NCBI GenBank assembly: GCA_009843005.1 | Contig: VYEH01000374.1 | Location: forward strand, 10,670-20,422 | DNA: 9,753 nt | Reading direction: 5' to 3' | Source: Pseudomonadota bacterium | GTDB lineage: Bacteria > Pseudomonadota > Gammaproteobacteria > Steroidobacterales > Rariloculaceae | Shown: positions 1-6,197 of the stretch, piece by piece | Layout of the letters: every line of letters begins with the position of its first letter | How positions within the stretch are numbered: position 1 is the first letter of the stretch | Program-made: the position numbers and the translations under genes | Notes under the pieces: model-generated | What the model was told of the DNA's origin: nothing | The model's database searches: none | The model's input: only the letters and a program-made list of their open reading frames with translations

Positions 1-1260
1 GCTCACCCAGTCGCCCACCGAAGCGCCGCCGAGCCAGGCGCCCATGTAGACGAAGCGCAGCACGCCGGGCACCACCATGTGCCCGGGCAGCAGCGCCACC
101 TTGGCCACGTGCTCCACCGTCCACAGCAGCACCAGGGTGGCGATGACGCTGGCGATGGCGATCATCCACACGAAGCTGAAGGTCATGGGCAGCTCGGCTT
201 CCAGCATGCCGGGGCCGGGCCGCAGGCCGAGCATGATGAGCGCGCCCATCAGCACCGCGGTGCCGACGCTGCCGGGGATGCCCATGGTCACGGTGGGGAT
301 GAGCGCCCCGCCGCGCAGCGCGTTGTTGGCCGCCTCCGGCGCCAGCACGCCGCGCAGGTCGCCCTGGCCGAATTGGGACTGATCCTTCGAGCTCTGCATG
401 GCGTGGCCGTAGGTGACCCAGCCGACGATGGAGGCGCCGAGGCCCGGCAGCATGCCGATGTAGGCGCCGATCACGCTGCAGCGGATCACCAGCCACCAGC
501 GCTGCAGCGCATCGCGGACGCCGGTCAGGAGCCCGTGGCGCGTATCGGCGGTCTGGCCGCTGCGGGCGATGGAATCGTTCTTGATCGCCAGTTCCATGAT
601 CTCCGGGATCGCAAACAGCCCCAGCAGCACCGGGATCAGCGGCAAGTCATCCAGCAGATAGAGGGTGTCGAAGGTGTAGCGCGGGATCGCCTGGGATTCC
701 GGGAAGCCCACCATGGCCAGCAGCAGTCCCAGCATCGCCGCGGTGACGCCCTTGAGAACGGAACGCCCCGAAAGCGATCCCACCATGGCCAGGCCCAGCA
801 CGCCGAGCATGAAGGTTTCCGGCGACTCGAAGGCCAGGATGACCGGCAGAATCAGCGGCAGGGAGATACCCAGCGCCGCGGCCCCGCACACCCCGCCGAT
901 GGCCGAAGAGGTAAAGGCGGCGCCCAGCGCCCGGGCGGCCTCGCCGCGCTTCGCCATGGGATAGCCGTCGAGCACCGTGGCCTGGGAGGCAGCCGTGCTG
1001 GGAATGCCGAGCATCACCGAGGTGATGGCGCCGCTGGTGGACGTGGATGCCCACGACGACAGCAGCAGCGCGAACGCCGCCACCGGCTCCATGCTGAAGG
1101 TGAACGGCAACAGCAGCACCAGGCCGATGGCGCCGCCGAGACCCGGGATCGCGCCCATGAGGATGCCAATGGCGCAGCCCAGCGCGAAGTAGGCCAGCAC
1201 ATGCCACTGGAAGATCAGTCCCAGCCCGGCGAACAGGGCTTCCAGCATGGTTTCGAGCAT
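1..1260 (-). CDS. tctA: TctA-family large permease subunit of a tripartite tricarboxylate transporter (3' end outside window)
   Basis: Membrane permease of the TTT family, which imports carboxylates such as citrate with a periplasmic binding protein (TctC) and a small membrane subunit (TctB). The 420 visible codons read through without a stop. The protein shows the internal duplication typical of TctA: a first PGLGG at residues 39-43 with GIPST at 85-89, and a second PGLGA at 272-276 with GIPGS at 327-331. The family block FGQG (297-300) and PEAANNA (308-314) lie in the second half. Many hydrophobic segments fit a polytopic inner-membrane protein. Family members are about 500 residues, so roughly 80 C-terminal residues lie beyond the left edge. 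The ATG at 1258-1260 is preceded by GGGAG about five bases upstream. No TctB or TctC gene lies on the upstream side, so they must be to the left or elsewhere; the substrate cannot be read from the permease. Family assignment is firm, substrate unknown. Confidence 0.95.
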   Translation of the reverse strand, partial: MLETMLEALFAGLGLIFQWHVLAYFALGCAIGILMGAIPGLGGAIGLVLLLPFTFSMEPVAAFALLLSSWASTSTSGAITSVMLGIPSTAASQATVLDGYPMAKRGEAARALGAAFTSSAIGGVCGAAALGISLPLILPVILAFESPETFMLGVLGLAMVGSLSGRSVLKGVTAAMLGLLLAMVGFPESQAIPRYTFDTLYLLDDLPLIPVLLGLFAIPEIMELAIKNDSIARSGQTADTRHGLLTGVRDALQRWWLVIRCSVIGAYIGMLPGLGASIVGWVTYGHAMQSSKDQSQFGQGDLRGVLAPEAANNALRGGALIPTVTMGIPGSVGTAVLMGALIMLGLRPGPGMLEAELPMTFSFVWMIAIASVIATLVLLWTVEHVAKVALLPGHMVVPGVLRFVYMGAWLGGASVGDWVS

Positions 1261-1341
1261 GGGGCTCCCGCGAATTCTTCTATGTTGAGAGGCGGGGCGA
1301 TAATATCACCACCCTGCACCCGCAACCGGAATCGGAGAGCC
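1261..1341. promoter_or_regulatory. Divergent control region between tctA and the HbpS-like gene
   Basis: This 81-bp gap holds both 5' ends. An AT-rich patch in otherwise GC-rich DNA contains GATAAT at 1299-1304, which resembles a -10 box for the plus-strand gene. The weak TTCTAT at 1277-1282 (16-bp spacing) is the best -35 I can find. The same patch reads TATTAT on the other strand and could serve tctA. No clear operator repeat is visible. Putting promoters here follows from the gene layout; the exact boxes are guesses. Confidence 0.3.
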
Positions 1342-1818
1342 ATGGCCAAACCCACGCCCCTGAAAGTTTCGCTCAACCTGGCTCAGGCGGACGCCATCGT
1401 CGATGAAGCGTTGCGGCTGGCCCGAAAACACGGGCTGCAACCACTGACCGTCGTGGTCCTCGACGCCGGCGGTCACCAGATCGTGGCCAAACGTGAAGAC
1501 GGTTGCGGAATCATGCGTGTCCAGGTGGCCACGGCCAAGGCTTACGGCGCTCTGGGCATGGGCATCTCCAGCCGCGAACTGGGTGAGCACGTCAAGGGCC
1601 GGGAGCTTTTCGGCAGCTCGCTGAGCGTGATCTCCGGCGGGCGGTTCGCCACCGTGCCCGGCGGCGTCCTGATCCGCGACGCCGGCGGCAACGTGATCGG
1701 CGCCGTCGGGATCACCGGCGACGTGTCGGCGGCGGACGAGTTTGCCGCCATCGGCGGCATCCGGTCCGTGGGCCTGGTTTCCGATCCTGCGGAACCCTCG
1801 GAGGGCTGGAACCGTTGA
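1342..1818 (+). CDS. HbpS/GlcG-like (DUF336) small protein
   Basis: A 158-residue protein of the GlcG/HbpS fold. This family includes the haem-binding, redox-sensing HbpS of Streptomyces, and GlcG, found in glycolate operons. The core features are present: an N-terminal helix, the VVVLDAGGH strand-turn at 37-45, the AKAYGA helix at 65-70, VPGGVLI at 105-111 and GAVGITG at 120-126, then DEFAA near 132-136. No signal peptide is visible, so a cytoplasmic location is likely. The ATG at 1342 is chosen because GGAGAG lies seven bases upstream and the family fold starts right after it; the frame stays open far upstream only because it is antisense to tctA. Members often sit beside catabolic or transport genes without an assigned enzymatic role. 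Its divergent placement next to tctA hints at a link to the imported substrate, but that is inference. The ligand is unknown. Confidence 0.88.
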   Translation: MAKPTPLKVSLNLAQADAIVDEALRLARKHGLQPLTVVVLDAGGHQIVAKREDGCGIMRVQVATAKAYGALGMGISSRELGEHVKGRELFGSSLSVISGGRFATVPGGVLIRDAGGNVIGAVGITGDVSAADEFAAIGGIRSVGLVSDPAEPSEGWNR

Positions 1819-1856
1819 CCACAGCGGCGGACAGGCGCAGGCTCCCGCCGGCCTCC

Positions 1857-1904
1857 GGTGCGGGCGCACCCGAGCGCCGTGCACGCAGGACCGCGGCCCG
1901 CACC
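1857..1904 (+). terminator. Possible GC-rich hairpin after the HbpS-like gene
   Basis: GGTGCGGGC at 1857-1865 and GCCCGCACC at 1896-1904 form a perfect 9-bp inverted repeat around a 30-base loop, in the 110-bp gap between two co-oriented genes. A smaller competing hairpin (GGTGC/GCACC, 1857-1870) shares the left arm. There is no T-run after it, so it is at best a weak or factor-dependent terminator, and in DNA this GC-rich such repeats can occur by chance. Confidence 0.25.
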
Positions 1905-1928
1905 CTCTCGCCGGTCGGACTATAGACC

Positions 1929-3035
1929 GTGGCCCGCAAACGGATAGACTGGCCCCCAGGAAAAGTCGTTACCCTGGAGCATCGCTCACGGGTCCTGAAG
2001 AAGAACCCGTTGGGCGACCCGCACGTCCGACCGCTGGACGTCTGGCTGCCGCCCGGATACGACAGGGCCGCCCGCCGCGGCGAGCGGTTCCCGGTGCTGT
2101 TCGACCTGGTGGGCTATACCGGTTCCGGCAAGTCCCACACCAATTGGCGTAACTTTTCCGAGAACGTCCCCGAACGCGCCGCCCGGCTGCTGCACGAGGA
2201 CAAAATGGGACCCTGTATCCTGGTTTTTCCCGACTGCTTCACTTCGCTCGGGGGTAACCAGTACATCAATTCCTCGGCCATGGGCCGTTACGCCGACTAC
2301 CTGACCAGGGAACTGATTCCCTTCGTGGACCGGGAGTTCAGCACGCTGGCATCCCGCGATCACCGCGGCTGTTTCGGCAAGTCCTCCGGCGGCTACGGCG
2401 CCATGGTCCACGGAATGAAGTACGCCAAATACTGGGGCGCCGTCGCCAATCACTCGGGCGACGCCTATTTCGACTTCCTCTACCGCTGCGACTGGCCCAA
2501 TGTCCTGAACGAACTGGCCAAACACAGGCCAACAAAGCGCAGGGAAGGCCCCATCGACGTGCTGAACGAAGAGAAGCAGGCGGCTGACGGTCAGGACGAC
2601 GGCCGGGTGGCGGCCTTTCTGGAGGCGGTCTGGGGCAAGGAGAAACTCACCAGAGCCGAAGTCCACACCCTGATGATGGTGGCCATGGCCGCAAGCTACG
2701 ATCCCCACCCGAAGGCGCCGCTGGGATTTCGGCTTCCCGTCAACCTGGAAACCGGCGAGATGCTGCCGGTCCGGTGGCGTGCGTGGCTCAGGCGGGACCC
2801 GATCAACATGGTGGAACGCTGCACGCCCAACCTGAAGACGCTGAAGGGCATCTACATCGACTGCGGCTGGAAGGACCAGTACCACATCCACTACGGCACG
2901 CGGATTCTCTCCAAGCGCCTGACCCGGGCCGGAATCAGGCACGTCTACGAGGAGTTCCCCGATACACATTCAGGAATTGACTACCGGATGGACCGGAGCC
3001 TGCCGTTCCTGTACCAGGCATTGAAGCCGGTGTAG
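1929..3035 (+). CDS. Esterase-D-like alpha/beta-hydrolase
   Basis: A 368-residue putative esterase of the esterase D / enterochelin-esterase-like group (PF00756 type). The nucleophile motif GKSSG is at 150-154 (Ser152). The likely acid is Asp311 in the strand IYIDCGWKDQ and the likely base is His347 in DTHSGID. The N-terminal part (NPLGDPHVRPLDVWLPPGY, 26-44) is the usual lead-in strand of these enzymes. The acid-to-His spacing of 36 resembles S-formylglutathione hydrolases, but the Ser-to-acid spacing of 159 is about twice what I recall for them (75-80). The extra stretch, roughly 185-290, contains charged helical sequence and probably forms a lid. No signal peptide is visible, so it is probably cytoplasmic. 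The start is GTG at 1929: an in-frame TAG lies just upstream at 1923-1925, no other good start is near, and no Shine-Dalgarno sequence is seen. The substrate cannot be assigned. It lies alone between two gaps of about 110 bp. Confidence 0.88.
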   Translation: MARKRIDWPPGKVVTLEHRSRVLKKNPLGDPHVRPLDVWLPPGYDRAARRGERFPVLFDLVGYTGSGKSHTNWRNFSENVPERAARLLHEDKMGPCILVFPDCFTSLGGNQYINSSAMGRYADYLTRELIPFVDREFSTLASRDHRGCFGKSSGGYGAMVHGMKYAKYWGAVANHSGDAYFDFLYRCDWPNVLNELAKHRPTKRREGPIDVLNEEKQAADGQDDGRVAAFLEAVWGKEKLTRAEVHTLMMVAMAASYDPHPKAPLGFRLPVNLETGEMLPVRWRAWLRRDPINMVERCTPNLKTLKGIYIDCGWKDQYHIHYGTRILSKRLTRAGIRHVYEEFPDTHSGIDYRMDRSLPFLYQALKPV

Positions 3036-3082
3036 CGGAAGCGGAAACATGAATGCGCGCCCGACATCTGGGAGCCGCTGCA

Positions 3083-3112
3083 CGGACAGACAGCCGGACT
3101 TCACTCTACAAT
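3083..3112 (+). promoter_or_regulatory. Candidate sigma-70-type promoter for the sulfatase-cupin operon
   Basis: TACAAT at 3107-3112 matches five of six bases of the -10 consensus. CGGACA at 3083-3088 matches four of six of the -35, with 18-bp spacing. Transcription would begin near 3119, leaving a short leader of about 23 bases that contains the AGGAGG ribosome binding site (3127-3132) of the sulfatase gene. Position and spacing are consistent, but this is a by-eye call. Confidence 0.45.
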
Positions 3113-3141
3113 GGGCGCAGAGGCAGAGGAGGAACCAGAAA

Positions 3142-4809
3142 ATGAATCGCTGGATCATGATCGTTGTGTTGGGGCTGCTCGGGGGACTGCACGCTTGCAC
3201 CGGGGGCGATACCGGCCTGGACCATGAAGCGACCGCCGCAGCGGAGCAGGAAGGCTCGTCCGCCGATACCGCAACCACCAGCAATCAGCCAAATATTCTC
3301 TTCATCGTCGCCGACGACATGGGCTTCACGGACATCGGTGCGTTCGGCAGCGAAATCGCAACGCCAACCCTGGACCGCCTTGCCTACGCCGGGGTCCGGC
3401 TCAACAACCTTCACGCGTCCTCCGCCTGCCGGACCTCTCGGCTGATGCTGTTCTCCGGCGCCGGGGCAGTCGCGGCCAACGAACCCTATCCCGGAGAGTA
3501 CCGCGGCGGTGTCCTGGGGCTCGACTACGCCACTATCCCCGAGTTGCTCAAGGACGCCGGCTACGCCACCTACATGGCCGGCAAGTGGGACCTCGGGGAT
3601 GTCGAAGGCTTCCGGCCGGAGTTCCGGGGATTCGACCGCTCGTTCGCGCTGGTCACGGGATCCGGTCCCTTCTTTGCCGAGTATTTCAGGGATTCGTTCC
3701 CATACTGGGAGGACGGCCGCGCACTGACGCCGGACGATGTCCCCGAAGACTTCTACGCCACGCGCCACTTTACCGACAAGATGCTCGAGTATCTTCAGTC
3801 CACCGAAGAGGGCACGCCCTGGTTCGCCTACCTGCCCTACAACGCCCCGAACTGGCCGTTGCAACTACCGGAAGACTGGCTCGACCGTTATGCGGGCCGC
3901 TACGACGCCGGTTACGACGCGCTCAGGGAACAGCGCTTCGCGCGCGCCACCGAAGTCGGCATCCTGCCCGCCGGGTCCACGCTCGACGGATTCGAGCCTG
4001 TCGCGGAGCCCTGGTCGAATCTGAGCCCCGAGGAACAGCGCCGCTATTCGCGCGCCCAGGAGATCTTCGCCGGGATGTTCGAGTACATGGACATGAGCAT
4101 CGGACGGGTGGTGGAGTACCTGGAAGAGAGCGGTCAACTGGAGAACACGGTCATCGTGTTCACGGCGGATCATGGCGCCTCGGGCGGCGAGCATGGCGTC
4201 GACACGGGACGGGGGCCCGGCGGCGGCGGGCCGGGGGAAATTCCGGCCGGCATCGACAACAGCCTGGAGAACTTCGGGCGCCGGAATTCGTGGGTCGACC
4301 ACGGCCGGGGATTCGGCGAGGCGGCCACCGCCCCCTTCCGGTACCTGAAGGGTTCGCTCACCGAAGGCGGACTTCGCGCCGCGGCGTTGGTGTACCACCC
4401 GGCCGCAGTGCCCGCCGGCGGCGTCAGCGGCGAGTTCATGACCTTTATGGATTTCCTGCCGACGTTCCTGGATATCGTGGGTACCGAGCACCCGGGCGCC
4501 GGTCCCTACCGCGACGGCAGGACGATCAACGACATCGTCGGCCGTTCGGCCTGGCCGCACCTGACCGGCAGGGCCGAGACAATCCACCCGCCAACCGATG
4601 CGGCCGGCTGGGCCAGCGGCCTGGGCGGCGGAGCGCTCATCCGCGGAAACTACAAGATCATCGACCAGGCGCCGCCGGGTGAGGAGGGGCCCACGCCCTG
4701 GCGGCTCTACGACCTGTCCGTCGACCCGGGCGAGCACCATGACCTGGCGGCGGAGCATCCCGAACTGGTCGCCGAGATGGTCGAGGAACTGGAGACCAAC
4801 TGGCGCTGA
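3142..4809 (+). CDS. Arylsulfatase-family lipoprotein with altered active-site residues
   Basis: A 555-residue sulfatase-fold protein, closest in layout to Pseudomonas aeruginosa arylsulfatase AtsA, an enzyme that hydrolyses sulfate esters. ATG 3142 is preferred over the in-frame ATG at 3049 because AGGAGG sits nine bases upstream and the new N-terminus is a lipoprotein signal: a hydrophobic segment, then LHAC with Cys19. Thr at +2 fits outer-membrane sorting. Conserved features include the metal ligands Asp58-Asp59 (VADDMG), Arg100, Lys148, Asp343 (TADHGA), the NSLENFGR block (373-380), PFR (398-400) and Lys403 before the TEGG turn. Several key positions differ. The formylglycine motif CxPxR reads CRTSR (96-100), with Thr for Pro. 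GKWHLG reads GKWDLG (His to Asp150). APHWP reads APNWP (His to Asn237). SDNG reads ADHG (Asn to His344). A glycine-rich loop (357-366) follows the ADHG motif. The fold is certain, but classical sulfatase activity is doubtful. It could act on another ester, or be a binding pseudoenzyme. It is the first gene of an operon with the cupin. Confidence 0.9.
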   Translation: MNRWIMIVVLGLLGGLHACTGGDTGLDHEATAAAEQEGSSADTATTSNQPNILFIVADDMGFTDIGAFGSEIATPTLDRLAYAGVRLNNLHASSACRTSRLMLFSGAGAVAANEPYPGEYRGGVLGLDYATIPELLKDAGYATYMAGKWDLGDVEGFRPEFRGFDRSFALVTGSGPFFAEYFRDSFPYWEDGRALTPDDVPEDFYATRHFTDKMLEYLQSTEEGTPWFAYLPYNAPNWPLQLPEDWLDRYAGRYDAGYDALREQRFARATEVGILPAGSTLDGFEPVAEPWSNLSPEEQRRYSRAQEIFAGMFEYMDMSIGRVVEYLEESGQLENTVIVFTADHGASGGEHGVDTGRGPGGGGPGEIPAGIDNSLENFGRRNSWVDHGRGFGEAATAPFRYLKGSLTEGGLRAAALVYHPAAVPAGGVSGEFMTFMDFLPTFLDIVGTEHPGAGPYRDGRTINDIVGRSAWPHLTGRAETIHPPTDAAGWASGLGGGALIRGNYKIIDQAPPGEEGPTPWRLYDLSVDPGEHHDLAAEHPELVAEMVEELETNWR

Positions 4810-4818
4810 GGAGCCATC

Positions 4819-5436
4819 ATGCAAAGAATCACACTCCTGTCCGGTGCGATGCTGCTCATCGCGGCGTTCGTTCTGGGGCGACTGTCCGCGCAGGACGCCG
4901 ATACGGGCCCCGAGCCTAGCTGCACACAGTGTCCAGCGGACTACGTACCCGCCGCGGAAATCGCAGCCTATGAACAGGTCGCCATGGACACCGGCCTCAC
5001 CGACCAGCAGATTCGTTCCATTGACGTGGGCAGGACCAATGTCCAGGTGGCGCTGGTACACCGGGGGCCGCTTGCGGAGCCGCGGCCCCAATCTGTCGCT
5101 TCGCACGATCTCGTCACCGAGGTCTACTACGTCCTGAGCGGTGGCGGTACCAACCTCACGGGAGGGGACCTGATCGACAGCCAGCGCCGCCCGCCCGACA
5201 ACCGCGCCGTGCAGTTCCTGAATGGACCCGGCAGAAATTCCGCCGGCGTGCGGGACGGTGCTACGTATGAACTGGAGGCCGGCGACGTGCTGGTCATCCC
5301 TGCGGGAACCGGGCACCAGTTCACTCGCATCGACGACCACATCACCTACCTCATGGTCCGCGTGGACCCGGACAAGGTCGTGCCGTTGCTGGATGCAGAA
5401 GGTTCGCAGGCGTACCTGGCGGAAAACGGTCAGTAA
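4819..5436 (+). CDS. Exported single-domain cupin protein
   Basis: A 205-residue protein with an N-terminal export signal: a hydrophobic stretch at 5-20 and probable signal peptidase I cleavage after LSA (22-24). A cupin beta-barrel follows. The second cupin motif, GDVLVIPAGTGH (155-166), is complete with metal ligand His166. The first motif is incomplete: it reads ASH-xxxx-E (His96, Glu101) where HxH-xxxx-E is usual, so one of the two first-motif histidines is Ala94. A metal site of His96, Glu101 and His166 remains possible. A CTQC pair (Cys35, Cys38) lies just after the signal sequence and could form a disulfide or bind metal. The start is nine bases after the sulfatase stop; its TGAGGAG ribosome binding site (4807-4813) includes that stop, so translation is probably coupled. 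The reaction is unknown: cupins include dioxygenases, isomerases and binding proteins. Co-expression in the periplasm with the sulfatase-like protein suggests a shared substrate, which is inference. Confidence 0.85.
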   Translation: MQRITLLSGAMLLIAAFVLGRLSAQDADTGPEPSCTQCPADYVPAAEIAAYEQVAMDTGLTDQQIRSIDVGRTNVQVALVHRGPLAEPRPQSVASHDLVTEVYYVLSGGGTNLTGGDLIDSQRRPPDNRAVQFLNGPGRNSAGVRDGATYELEAGDVLVIPAGTGHQFTRIDDHITYLMVRVDPDKVVPLLDAEGSQAYLAENGQ

Positions 5437-5561
5437 GACAGGCTTGCAGGTCAAATTCTAGCGGTAGCATGGCTGCTGCTGTTTCTGACCAAATCGACCA
5501 GATTGGCACCCAAAGACGCATATTCATCGCATTAAGTTGCCATTTCTGGTAATTTATTGCG
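5437..5561 (+). other. Intergenic region before the AbiE operon; weak promoter candidates
   Basis: This 125-bp gap changes from GC-rich to AT-rich toward the abiEi start. A weak sigma-70-like pair, TCGACC (5494-5499) and CATATT (5519-5524) with 19-bp spacing, is the best promoter I can propose, with only four of six matches each. The AbiE promoter must lie here if the module has its own, because the palindrome at 5523-5566 overlaps the expected start region. I see no convincing terminator for the cupin operon. Confidence 0.3.
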
Positions 5562-5566
5562 ATGAA
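5523..5566. promoter_or_regulatory. 44-bp palindrome overlapping the abiEi start codon; candidate AbiEi operator
   Basis: Two 20-base half-sites face each other across a 4-base spacer (5543-5546). The left half is 5523-5542, beginning TTCATCGCATTAA; the right half is 5547-5566, ending TTATTGCGATGAA. They pair at 17 of 20 positions, with mismatches only at 5532/5557, 5536/5553 and 5539/5550. The right half includes the abiEi ATG (5562-5564). AbiEi proteins studied elsewhere repress their own operon through winged-helix binding to inverted repeats in the promoter region, so this is the natural operator. In RNA the same sequence would form a hairpin covering the start codon. No Shine-Dalgarno sequence is visible ahead of that ATG. 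The repeat is seen directly; its role is inferred. Confidence 0.7.
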
Positions 5567-6197
5567 ATACCACGAGTTGGTAAAATTCGTCGCCGATGAA
5601 CCCGTCTTCGAAACGGGCATGCTATTGGCAGGCAACATCGATGCGGTCAACCTGCGCCGACAGCTTTCACGTTGGACCCGTGCGGGACGTCTGCTGCAAT
5701 TGAGACGCGGGCTCTATGCGCTTGCGCCGCCCTGGCAGAGGATCAAACCCCATCCCTTCCTCATCGCAAACAGACTCGGGCCCGGTTCCTACGTCAGCGG
5801 TCTCTCGGCGCTGGCCTTCGCGCAGGCCATTCCGGAGTATGTTGCCGAGGTCACGAGCTGCACCGGCGGGCGGCCGCACACCCACCTGACACCGCTCGGA
5901 CGATTTTCCTTTCGCCGCCTGAAGGCCGGCCTGCGCTTCGGCTACCGGCAGGTCGCTCTCGGCGACGGCCAGACGGCCTTTATGGCAACACCCGAGAAAG
6001 CACTGCTCGACTTGATCTATCTGCAGCCCGGCGGCGATGACCCGGCGTTCCTCAAGGAACTGCGGCTCAATCTGGATGTTTTGCAATCGAACCTGCTCGA
6101 TGACTTCGCCGAACGATGCAGAGTGCCCAAGCTGGTGCGAGCCGCCAAACGCATTAGCAAAATGGCGCGAGACACCCCTGAGTACGTAAAGCTGTGA
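5562..6197 (+). CDS. abiEi: AbiEi-type antitoxin and autorepressor
   Basis: A 211-residue AbiEi-like antitoxin, the protective partner of a type IV toxin-antitoxin / abortive-infection pair. Residues 1-60 form a winged helix-turn-helix: the pattern LRRQLSRWTRAGRL (31-44) followed by the wing strand LRRGLYAL (47-54) is typical of these regulators. The C-terminal domain carries PHPFLIANRL (63-72), the YVSGLSAL helix (77-84) and the hallmark ATPEKALLDLIYL (142-154). In this family the N-terminal domain represses the operon, and the C-terminal domain counteracts the toxin without stable protein binding. The ATG at 5562 is the only plausible start. It has no clear ribosome binding site and lies inside the palindrome, so expression may be leaderless or structure-controlled. 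The stop overlaps the start of the toxin gene by 4 bp. Length is in the normal range for short AbiEi proteins. Confidence 0.9.
   Translation: MKYHELVKFVADEPVFETGMLLAGNIDAVNLRRQLSRWTRAGRLLQLRRGLYALAPPWQRIKPHPFLIANRLGPGSYVSGLSALAFAQAIPEYVAEVTSCTGGRPHTHLTPLGRFSFRRLKAGLRFGYRQVALGDGQTAFMATPEKALLDLIYLQPGGDDPAFLKELRLNLDVLQSNLLDDFAERCRVPKLVRAAKRISKMARDTPEYVKL

Noticed and set aside
79..1341. Long plus-strand open frame ahead of the HbpS-like gene, in the same frame
   Set aside because: It is antisense to tctA, its product is low-complexity Gln/His/Arg/Gly-rich sequence, and the opposite strand encodes a clear TctA protein. The real start is at 1342.
2112..2135. Walker A-like GYTGSGKS (residues 62-69) in the esterase
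   Set aside because: It matches GxxxxGKS but has no Walker B partner. It follows the first core strand of an alpha/beta-hydrolase, where the oxyanion loop lies, so an ATPase role is not supported.
1986..2969. 327-residue minus-strand open frame
   Set aside because: Shadow of the esterase gene, without family motifs.
3049..3141. Upstream ATG extending the sulfatase by 31 residues
   Set aside because: No ribosome binding site at that ATG, and the extension would bury the lipoprotein signal. The start at 3142 has AGGAGG and a proper N-terminus.
4208..4238. G/C-rich run inside the sulfatase gene as a structural DNA element
   Set aside because: It is explained by a glycine- and proline-rich coding loop (residues about 357-366) and stays in frame.
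3865..5454. 529-residue open frame on the minus strand
   Set aside because: It is antisense to the sulfatase and cupin genes, with no recognisable domain. Such frames are common opposite GC-rich genes.
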